A DNA stretch of 64,000 nucleotides from Zeugodacus cucurbitae. Taxonomy: Eukaryota; Arthropoda; Insecta; Diptera; Tephritidae. The stretch spans positions 30,622,001 through 30,686,000 of the forward strand of contig NC_071670.1 of assembly GCF_028554725.1 (NCBI RefSeq). The letters run 5' to 3'. The translations under genes were made by a program, and so were the position numbers. Of this stretch, positions 47,240 to 56,870 are shown in pieces (the stretch's first letter is position 1; each line of letters begins with the position of its first letter). Under the pieces are notes generated by a model that saw nothing but the letters and a program-made list of their open reading frames with translations, had not been told where the DNA came from and made no database searches.

Positions 47240-48289
47240 AACAAGTAAGGAAAGGCTAAGTTCGGGTGCAACCGAACATTTTATACTCTCGCAATTTATT
47301 TAGAGATTTACCTATATTTTCGGCGAAAAATTACCCTTAGGCACTGAGTTCTTCATGTTTGATATCAGGGGCCTTGAAAAGTCATGGTTCGATTTTGACA
47401 ATTTTTCCACAAGTGATGTCACAGCTCAAATACAGTATTTGAGTAAAGTTTTATTTCGCTATCTTCATTGGTTCCTTATGTATACATTATAAAGTGTGGG
47501 AATCAGAAGGATTAAAAATTGAGTTATATGGGAAGTAGGCGTAGTTGGGAACCGATTCTGCCCATATTTCACAAGTGTCATCAGGGTGTCAAGAAAACAT
47601 TATATACCGAATTTTATTGAAATTTGTCGAGTAGTACTTGAGATATGGTTTTTGACCCATAAGTGGGCGACACCACGCCCATTTTCCATTTTGAAAAAAA
47701 ATCTGAGTGCAGCTTCCTTCTGCCATTTCTTATGTAAAATTTGGTGTTTCTGACGTTTCTCGTTAGTGAGTTAACGCACTTTTAGTCATTTTCAACCTAA
47801 CCTTTGTATGGGAGGTGGGCGCGGTTATTATCCGATTTCTTTCATTTTTGGACTGTATAAGGAAACGGCTAAAAGAAACGACTGCAGAAAGTTTGGTTTA
47901 TATATCTTAATTGGTTTGCAAGATATATACAAAAAACCTATTTGGGGGCGGGTCACGCCCACTTTTCCAAAAAAATTACAATCAAATGTGCCCCTCCCTA
48001 ATGCGATCCTGTGTTCCAAATTTTATTTTCATAACTTTATTTATGGCTTAGTTATAGCTCTTTATGTGTTTTTGGTTATCGCCATTTTGTGGGCGTGGCT
48101 GTGGTCCGATTCCGCCCATCTTCGAACTTAACCTTCTTATGGTGCCAAGGAACACGTGTTCCAAGTTTCATTAAGATATCTCAATTTTTACTCAAGTTAC
48201 AGCTTGCACGGACGGACAGACGTACAGACGGACGGACGGACAGACAGACATCCGGATTTGAACTTTACTCGTCACCCTGATCACTTTGG
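47240..48289 (-). mobile_element. mini-me/DINE-1-like element, copy H, nested in the hAT right arm
   Basis: Reverse orientation. AACAAGTAAGGAAAGGC, the hairpin TTCGGGTGCAACCGAA and CATTTTATACTCTCGCAA form the left end. The GGGCGTGG-complement boxes, the (GAC/GGAC)n tract near 48212-48250 and the core CACCCTGATCACTTTGG (48272-48288) follow. It stops right at the core, so the terminal block with TATACTCTCGC is missing. hAT sequence (CTGCTTTTTCTAAAG) resumes at once. Confidence 0.75.
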
Positions 48290-48365
48290 CTGCTTTTTCT
48301 AAAGTATAAGCAAAAGCAAAAGCGAAAAAAAAACTTATCGTAGTTTTTTAAATACTGGTTATTAA

Positions 48366-48801
48366 ACTCGTACATATGTACGAAGAGTTAAAAAACTTTA
48401 AAATGTTATAATATATGTATGAAATTTTACTACATATCTTCACGAAATTAGGTGTGAGTTATTGTTCATAGAAATAATTTAATTTCCGAAAAAATTTTTC
48501 AGCCATACAAACCGAACCGATCAATGGCTTGTATAGAAAATTTTCGCATTTGACGTTTCTACAAGAAATTTGACATGGATTACTGCTTAAGGTAATAATA
48601 TAATCTCCGAAGAAATTGTTCAGATCGGTTAACTATATAACCTTAATGTTTCTAGCAAACAACCCGGCTAAAAATAATTAGTAAAATGTTTTCTTTTTTT
48701 TTACTTACTTTTTCCTACGTCTTTAGATTTGCTTAAACACATATGTAGTTATTAAACGAAATGCACCTGTGAAGGTTATATTAGCTTCGGTACAGCCGAA
48801 G
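48366..48801 (+). repeat. Unnamed hairpin-ended repeat cut by the Jockey insertion
   Basis: The region ends TATTAGCTTCGGTACAG then CCGAAG, a CTTCGG/CCGAAG hairpin like a helentron-type 3' end. Its continuation TTAACGTTTTTTCTT is found on the far side of the Jockey copy at 50766, so the two parts were once joined. The left limit is not resolved. Confidence 0.5.
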
Positions 48802-50754
48802 TTTTTTTTTTTTTTTTTCATATAATTCTTTATTTATTGAATCTGCTCTTTGGAGCCTAACAATAAGTTATAAAATCTTAATTCTAATTAAAACTAGACA
48901 ATCTCAACCAATTGATTGAGTTGTTTTGGTGAAACGTTGCTCCTCAGTGTGCTGGCATATCTCTTCTTTTTAGACGTGATTGATTACAAGAATGTAATAA
49001 AGCATTAGCCAATGGGTTTGGGTGATCGCGGAGTTTGGACAAATATTTATTTCTGCTGTTCTCTACTTCTTTCTTTACCATGAGAATACCAAGATCTTTA
49101 TGGATATTTTCATTACGCATATACCATGGTGAGCACGTGATTGTTCTAAGCATTTTTGATTGGAATCTCTGAATTATATCGATATTGGTTGCACAGGTCG
49201 TACCCCACAGTTGGATGCCGTACATCCAAATCGGCTTTATGACCGCGTTGTATAATAGCACTTTGTTGTCTAGGCTAAGTTTTGAATTTTTATTTAAAAG
49301 CCAATTTAAATGTGCTGCTCTTATCTTCATGCAGGTTATTTTGCACGATATGTGTTTTCTCCACGTGAGCCTTCTATCCAAGTGAATACCAAGATATGTT
49401 ACTTCAGTCGCTTGGGGTACTAAAATATTGTTCATTTTAACTGCCGGACACGTTTTTGGTCTTAGAGAAAATGTAACATGCTTGCACTTCTCTTCGTTTA
49501 CATTTATACGCCAGTTTGCTAGCCATTCTTCGACAAAAATCAAATGCGCTCCTAATACTTTTGATGCTATAATTGGGCATTTGTTTCGGCTCACTAAAGC
49601 TGTGTCATCCGCAAAAGTTGATGTCAAAATATTACTAGCTGTTGGAAGGTCTGCTGTATATATTATGTATAGAGTTGGCCCTAAAACACTGCCCTGAGGT
49701 ACACCAGCTTTTATTGGTCGTTCTTCAGATATGAAGTCTCCTACTTTGACAGTAAACTTTCTACTTTTTAAATAAGACTCCAAGGTTTTATGCCTTTCGA
49801 GAGGTAAGCTTTTTTTAATCTTATATAAAAGCCCGTCATGCCACACTTTATCGAACGCCTGAGCCACATCTAGAAATATAGCAGAACAGTACTCTCTATA
49901 CTTTGCACGAAAACCGAATTGGTGCGTTGGTATTACATTATTTTCAAGGAGGAAAGGAGACATCTTTGATAGTAACACTTTTTCAAATATTTTAGAAAGA
50001 CAGGGTAGAAGACTGATTGGTCTGTATGAAGACGGCTGTGTCAAGTCTTTACCTGTTTTCTCTATCATGATGATCTGCGACTTTTTCCATGAACTTGGAT
50101 AGTACCCGAAACTGAGAATAGCGTTAAAGAGCAAGGAGAGTACTGTTAAAGCAATATTTGGTAACTCAATTAGCATTTTTGGAGTAATTTTATCGTGTCC
50201 TGCCGACTTTTTAGGATTCAGCTCTTTTATGATTTTAATAATTTCAGAAGATGACGTTTGAATAGACCCAAGCGACTCGTTAGCGCTATTGGAGATGATT
50301 GGCAGCTTAAAGCTGTTCTTTGAGCAATTAGGTTGAAATACCTTTTCTAGGTGATTTGCGAAACAATTTGCCTTATCCTCGTCACTTCTTGCCCAGTTTC
50401 CACCCAAGCCTCTTATAGGCAAGTTGGAGTCGACTGGAGGCTTCATTGACTTTTGGGCTTTCCAAAGAGAATTTCCTTTGTTTGAATTTGGACACAGTTT
50501 CTTTATATAATTGTGAGTGTGGTATTCTTCCTCACGTTTAAGCGCTGTTTTTAGTTTTCGTACAGCATATTTTAGTTGCAGCTGAGTAGAAGGGGAGCGA
50601 TTTAACTGCCATTCACGTCTAGCTCGCCTTTTTTCATTTACAAGCTTTTCTATTTCATTATTAGTGAGTTTTCTGCGGATAATCGGTTTATTGCTTATGT
50701 TTGGTGTTGCTATGACAGCTGCATTTGATATTACATCATTAAATTCTCTTATAA
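48802..50754 (-). mobile_element. Jockey-clade non-LTR retrotransposon, 5'-truncated
   Basis: Flanked by an exact 11-bp target duplication TACAGCCGAAG (48791-48801 and 50755-50765). The 17-base T run at 48802-48818 is the poly(A) tail on the minus strand, preceded on that strand by an AATAAA-type signal near 48835. The endonuclease and everything 5' of the RT are lost. RT and C-terminal regions remain open over about 600 codons, so the copy is fairly young. Confidence 0.92.
48944..50754 (-). pseudogene. Jockey-type reverse transcriptase, open but lacking endonuclease
   Basis: The frame stays open from 50845 to the stop at 48944 (633 codons). The first ~30 residues lie outside the element, beyond the target duplication. 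True element coding starts around REFNDVISNAAVIATP. Motifs: NPKKSAGHDKITPKML, SYRPISLLPCLSKIFEK, FLDVAQAFDKVWHDGLL, GVPQGSVLGP, the catalytic FADD box, YLGIHLDRRLTW and IKPIWMYGIQLWGT. Between HQFGFR and YCSAIFLDV roughly 30 residues usual in Jockey RTs are missing, an in-frame deletion in the fingers/palm link. Without an endonuclease and with that deletion it is unlikely to be active. Confidence 0.88.
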
Positions 50755-50765
50755 TACAGCCGAAG

Positions 50766-51963
50766 TTAACGTTTTTTCTTATTATCTTAGATAGATCTTT
50801 CATTATCTTAGATCTTTCATTGTGTGACGAATAATATCTATTCACAAATTTCTTTCAAAAGTCCTATTTCAATGATCACTGCGTTTTCCACAATGTCTCT
50901 AAAACATCTCCACTAAACTAAAAAGTATTGTTAATTTCACTTTAAGATACATCTTTCTCTTTTGAAAACAATTTTTTTATTAAATTATTATAAATAAACT
51001 AAACACTTTTCTCATGAATTTTTTTTTTAAATAACTATCTTATCTTTATTTACTTATATAGTTCACTTCGTTTTAAAATAAAACAATTATTTTTATGCTT
51101 TTGAACACTATTTGTATAACCACTTTAGTATAACTATTTTCGCGATACCGATTTTGACAATTCCACTCTGCGGAGAACGACTACTGAATGAATACGTGCA
51201 CAGCTCATAACAGGACCTAGTCTACATAATTGAAAAAAAAAGCTTGGTTAAAAAAATTTAAATAACAAGAATTCGAAGCCGGTAAGTACAATGTTGCCTA
51301 TAGACAACATTGGGCACGAAAGTGTTAATATATTAACCTATAAGTAGCCACTTAAATCAAGTTAAAAAATTGAACACAGCTTTTGCTTTAAATTACCAAA
51401 CTGGTGAAATTACAACAGGCAACGTCGGGTCCTCATCAACGGAAATAATTTATTATTGACCAAACAATAATTCAATTTTTAAAGAACTTTTGCAAAGTTG
51501 AAGTTTCGTTGGTACACTTTTGGGTCCGAAGCATTTATTATCTTAAATTAACTTGTAGTACTTTTGGTCAGCAATTTATGTTTAAAAAGTGCTTTTACAT
51601 TATTCTGTCTGTAGTCTGTTGAAGCCCTAATTTAAAGCTATGTTAGGGGTGTATAAGACTTATCTTTGAATATTGTAGTTCAATTTTGCTGAAAGTATAT
51701 TATTTATAACATAAAAACTCACGTATGACTATGCTATTATGTCTTGACAGCTAACAAATTGGAATTGTCTGTCTGCTGAGTGGCGTCAGCTGCCTCCAGC
51801 AGTCTCCAATATTGATTAGGTTAGGTTAGGTTGTAAAGCTGTTTCCCAAAGGGAAAACACACGTAGACTTTAAAATATAGTCCTTTGTGAAGCCTGGTTC
51901 CCCCCTAGAGTAACAATTAGTTGTCGACAAAGCGTCCTGAACCTACTACAAATCTGCAGAAAT
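50766..51963. other. Non-coding spacer with a retrotransposon 3'-tail fragment
   Basis: It starts with the far half of the interrupted hairpin repeat (TTAACGTTTTTTCTT) and a short tandem duplication around ATTATCTTAGATCTTTC (50780-50820). At 51818-51950, GATTAGGTTAGGTTAGGTTG and AGTCCTTTGTG match the 3'-tail style of the R1/LOA-like remnants (compare about 20975-21010), in minus orientation. No gene. Confidence 0.5.
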
Positions 51964-52757
51964 TTTTATTATACTCTCGCAACCTGTTGCACAGAGTATC
52001 ATAGTTTTGTTCACATAACGGTTGTTTGTGTCACCAAGAAATATAAGAGTTAGATATGGGGTTATATATACATAAATGATCAGGATGACGAGTAGATTTG
52101 AAATCCGGATGTCTGTCCGTCCGTCTGTCCGTCTGTCCGTGCAAGCGATAACTTGAGTAAAAATTAAGATATCTTAATGAAAGTTGGAACACATGTTCCT
52201 TGGCATCCTGAGGAGGTTGCTTTCGAAAATGGGCAAAATCGGTCCACTTCCACGCCCACAAAATGGAGGAAACCAATTTGGAAATTTGGAACATAGGATC
52301 CCATTAGGGAGGGGCACATTTGGATGTAATTTTTTTTGAAAATTTAATTTTTTATTTTTAATTTAAATTTTTCACCGAAAATATAGGTAAATCCCTCAGA
52401 TATTTTAATGTAATTCATTCCCTCTGAATTTTTTTCTTATAACAGTTTCTCTCTGTACCTGAAATGGTAAAAATCGGGTCATAATTTCCCCCAGATCCTA
52501 TATACCTAATTATAAGTAATATTAAATTAAGTGATCGTATAGTCTTCGATACATTGTATCTTGGTGGTTAAAACGAGTGAAATCGGTTTAGGAATTACCT
52601 CAGTCCCCATATACTATTTATAATGGTTTTCGTTATTCTATTGAACTTTATGCCGAATATATGGGTCGAATTGTGTTGTCTTTATAAAATTACATCAATA
52701 AATTGCGAGAGTATAAAATGTTCGGTTACACCCGAACTTAGCCCTTCCTTACTTGTT
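51964..52757 (+). mobile_element. mini-me/DINE-1-like element, copy I, short
   Basis: About 0.8 kb. Start TTTTATTATACTCTCGCAAC, ATGATCAGGATGACGAG core (52075-52091), (GTCC/GTCT)n tract (52109-52140), then a shortened body, the TTGCGAGAGTATAAAA repeat, the hairpin and the CTTACTTGTT tail at 52757. It is a deletion derivative retaining both ends, and it abuts the third RTE-like copy. Confidence 0.72.
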
Positions 52758-52789
52758 AATTTCTATATTCGCTATTTCGCGAACCTGTT

Positions 52790-55727
52790 CTAAAAAGGAG
52801 GATGGAGTCATATGTAGAAGTTCACGTAAGTGAGGAAAGTTTCTGACTGTCATTCACTTGGGAGTGGCCAGGAACGATTCTTTTACATGTGGCTCAAGCA
52901 GCTTACAACTTCCGGTCTTAGACCAAGCATCCTCTGGGTAGTCAACAGACATCCGTTTGGAGGCGAGCTAAAGTGAGAAGACGAAACCCGCCCAAAGAAA
53001 AAGGAAGAAACAGCCTCGGATGAGAGACCCCAATTTTGATGACGACCACAGCAAACGTATTAAGGACTATGATTTCAGGGCATTCACCTGGAATGTCCGG
53101 ACCCTTAATTGGGAAGGTGCCTCTGCCCAGCTGGTTGATGTCTTCGTAAGAGTAAAGGCTGACATCACCGCAATCCAAGAAATGCGATGGACAGGACAAG
53201 GACGGAAGAAGGTGGGTCCTTGTGACATTTACTACAGCGGTCATATAAAGGAGCGCAAATTCGGTGTGGGATTCGTCGAGTCCTGGCATTCACTCCGGTG
53301 GATGAACGTCTAGCCACAATCCGCATCAAAGCGAGGTTCTTCAACATATCGCTGATTTGCGCCCACGCCCCGACGGAAGAGAAGGACGAAGTGATCAAAG
53401 ATACCTTCCATGAGCGCCTAGAACGTACCTATGAGCGCTGCCCCCGCCACGATGTCAAAATCGTGCTTGGCGATTTCAACGCTAGGGTGGGTAAAGAAGG
53501 TGTCTTTGGCACAACAGTCGGAAAATTCAGCCTCCATGACGAAACATCACCAAACGGTCTGAGGCTGATCGACTTCGCCGGAGCCAGAAATATGGTCGTC
53601 TGTAGTACTAGATTCCAGCATAAGAAAATCCATCAAGCTACTTGGCTGTCCCCGGATCGAATCACTCGCAACCAGATCGATCATGTTGTGATAGACGGAA
53701 GACATGTCTCCAGTGTTTTTGATGTGCGTACGCTTCGTGGTCCCAACATCGACTCGGACCACTATCTTGTAGCAGCTAAGATACGCACCCGCCTCTGTGT
53801 AGAAAAGCGCACACGTCAACAAACACAAGGAAGGTTCGCCATCGAGAAGCTGCAATCACAATCGACAGCCGAACGATTTTCTACTCGACTTGCACTCCTG
53901 CTCTCTGAGAGCACTCATCAGCACCTCGGTATAAGGGAACTGTGGGATGGCATATCAAACTCCTTACGTACAGCTGCAACCGAAACCATTGGTTTTCGGA
54001 AAAGTCAAAAAAACAGCTGAGGATTGTCGTCTCGCAGTGGAGAGAAAACAGACTGCCTACCTCGCAATGTTGCGATCGACCGCAACACGAGCGGGATGGA
54101 AAAGATACCCGGTGCTGAAGAGGGAAACGAGACGCATTTGCAGACAAAAAAAGAAAGAGATCGAAATGCGTGAGTGTGAAGAGCTTGACAAGCTGGCCGA
54201 CAGGGGTAATGCTCGAAAATTTTACGAAAAGATCCGGCGACTAACTGAAGGTTTCAAGACCGGAGCACACTCCTGTAGGACCCCCAGAGGTGATCTAGTT
54301 CTTGATGACCATAGTATACTGAGTTTGTGGAGGGAACACTTCTCCAGCCTGCTGAATGGCAGTGAAAGTACAACACCAGGAGATGGAGGGAACACTTCTC
54401 CAGCCTGCTGAATGGCAGTGAAAGTACAACACCAGGAGATGGTGAACCCGATTCCCCAATCAACGACGACGGAGCAGATGTTCCATTGCCCGACCGTGAA
54501 GAAATTCGAATAGCAATTACCCGCTTGAAGAACAATAAGGCGGCGGGGGCCGATGGATTATCGGCCGAGCTATTCAAAAACGGCGGTTAAGAGCTGATAA
54601 GGTGCTTGCATCAGCTTCTTTGAAGAATATGGTCGGAAGAAAGCATGCCTGACGATTGGAATCTCAGTGTACTCTGCCCAATCCACAAAAAGGGAGACCC
54701 CACAATTTGCGCCAATTACCGTGGGATAAGTCTCCTCAACATCGCGTATAAGGTTCTGTCGAGCGTACTGTGTGAAAGACTAAAGCCCACCGTCAACAAC
54801 CTGATTGGACCTTATCAGTATGGCTTTAGATATTCACCATGCGCCAAATTTTGGAGAAGACCCGTGAAAATAGGATCGACACACACCATCTCTTTGTCGA
54901 CTTTAAAGCTGCTTTCGACAGCACGAAAAGGAGATGGCTTTATGCCGCTATGTCTGAATTTGGTATCCCCGCAAAACTAATACGGCTGTGTAAGCTGACG
55001 TTGAGCAACACCAAAAGCTCCGTCAGGATCGGGAAGGACCTCTCCGAGCCGTTCGATACCAGACGAGGTTTCAGACAAGGTGACTCACTCTCGTGTGATT
55101 TCTTTAACCTGATGCTGGAGATTAATACGAGCTGCAGAGCTCAATCGAGAAGGTATAATCTTCTATAAGAGTGTACAGCTACTGGCGTACGCCGATGATA
55201 TCGATATCATTGGAAACAACACCCGCGCCGTTAGTTCTGCTTTTTCCTGACTGGATAAGGAAGCGAAGCGTATGGGTCTAGTGGTGAACGAGGACAAGAC
55301 GAAATATCTCCTGTTATCAAACAAACAGTCAGCGCATTCGCGTCTTGGCTCCCACGTCACTGTTGATAGTCATAACTTTGAAGTTGTAGATAATTTCGTC
55401 TACCTGGGAACCAGCATTAACAGCAATAACAATGTCAGCCTGGAAATCCAACGCAGAATCCCTCTTGCCAACAGGTGCTACTATGGACTAAGTAGGCAAC
55501 TGAAAAGTAAAGTCCTCTCTCGACGAACAAAAACCAAACTCTACAAGTCTCTCATCATTCCCGTCCTACTTTACGGTGCAGAAGCGTGGACGATGTCAAC
55601 ATCCGATGAGACGGCACTAGGAGTTTTCGAGAGAAAGGTTTTGCGGAAGATTTATGGTCCCTTAAACATTGGCAACGGCGAATACCGCAGACGATGGAAC
55701 GATGAGCTGTATGTGGTATTCGACGAA
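52790..55727 (+). mobile_element. RTE-like non-LTR retrotransposon, copy 3, 3'-truncated and decayed
   Basis: The 5' leader (GTAGAAGTTCACG, 52816) matches copy 2. Endonuclease: 53020-53313 and 53298-54020 in different frames, split by a deletion of about 22 bp near 53275. Linker and RT start: 53947-54411. A 56-bp tandem duplication (54328-54442) shifts the frame. RT parts: 54645-54980 (YRGISLLN) and 54839-55168 ([17 protein letters not shown]), with a short deletion near 54830. YADD is near 55190. C-terminal part: 55272-55727 (LLYGAEAWT). The copy ends abruptly in YVVFDE, where minus-strand R1/LOA sequence begins. Confidence 0.87.
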
Positions 55728-56870
55728 GAAGTTCTAAACAGTGAGATCCAAGAAATCTCTTTCTTGATCCACCTCACCTTCCTCCATGCAGCTTCTATAG
55801 CTAGCATCCGGTAAAATTTTTAACCTTACAGCGTGTATCCCAATGGGGCAATGGCCAGTAAGAACCCCATACGACTAAGGAGAGGTAAGGTTTACTGAGG
55901 GCGAAAACTTCAGTAGACCTACCGCGGTGTACCTTAGGCCAGAAGGAACTGACCAGCGCCTACCCAGCTCAGCCGAAGCCCATCTGTTCAATAGCAGACC
56001 GCAGTAGGATAATGGAGCTCCTACATGATTCCATGCTTCTAATAGTGGGTTCGTCGTTCATGAGCTCATCAGCCTTACAATTCACCGCGATTCCGCAGTG
56101 GCCAGGAACCCAGACTAATCTAATTGAAAAGTATAACGATGCCAGGATAGGCATTCCTTAACCAACCCTGAGCGCATGGTCAATGAACTCAGGGCTAGTA
56201 TCACCGCTCTACTATCCGAGTGGATCGCCACCTCCCTAAAGGTTGTTGCGCTTTGAAGCAGTATATCCGTCGCTGCTTTAATAGCAGCCACTTCCGCTTG
56301 AAAAACGCTGCAGTAATCGGGAAGCCTGAAACTAAGGTTGATGCGAAGCTCCCGACAGTAAACTCCCCCGCCAATTTCGACCCATCTGTGAAGAAGCTCC
56401 CCGCCCCTCGCCTCCAACGACTCCTTCCCGCCCATACGTCCCTTGAGGGAATAAGAACAGAGAAATTGTTGCCAGGGTTGAGTTCGGCGGCATGGAGGTG
56501 ATCCAATGACCTCCGGATGAAGTTTAAGTGTGTGAGGATACTTGAGTGCCCAGGCACGCACTCATCTGAAATTTCGGATTCCCCAAGTCTAACGGCAGCT
56601 TTTCGTTTTAGCTTTCGGTTTTTCGTTACCACGCCAAGATAACTTTGTGAAAGTTCATACACAGTACCTAGGAATTTCCCCTCGACCATGAGAGCTACAT
56701 CGTCAGCGTAGGCTACCACCCGGCAGCCCCTCTCTGCAAGCTTATCTAGCAGGTCGTTAACGACCATGATCCAGAGAAGAGACGAGAGAACTCCTCCTTA
56801 GGGGTTTCCCCTGTTAACAGCACGATGTACACGCGCAGAGCAGGCTAATACTAAGTAACAACCTAGAAAT
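55728..56870 (-). mobile_element. R1/LOA-like retrotransposon, RT C-terminus and RNase H
   Basis: Minus strand, from 56870 downward: ARVHRAVNRGNP, a stop, then GGVLSSLLWIMVVNDLLDKL, the YADD box (VVAYADDVAL), then after a deletion the RNase H domain. That domain shows FFTDGSKL near 56375, FQAEVAAIKAA and SDSRAVILAL near 56260, and VWVPGHCGIAVNCKADEL at about 56105-56055. The 3' untranslated part reaches the junction with RTE copy 3. Several frame breaks. RNase H plus YADD fits the R1/LOA/I group of non-LTR elements. Confidence 0.8.

Larger units (their letters stand above)
44917..48357 (+). mobile_element. hAT-superfamily transposon, full length, decayed, with two nested insertions
   Basis: The left end CAGTGTTTAAA and the right end TTTAAATACTG are inverted copies with one mismatch. 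The element is flanked by 8-bp target copies GTTATTAT (44909-44916) and GTTATTAA (48358-48365), the hAT hallmark. Inverted subterminal blocks (TTTGCTTGTGTTTGATCAGC at about 45105 and its complement near 47210) strengthen the match. The body encodes a broken transposase (45240-46480). Later insertions are a TIR element at 46587-47038 and mini-me copy H at 47240-48289. Mini-me H replaced roughly 55 bp of the right subterminal region. Confidence 0.88.
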
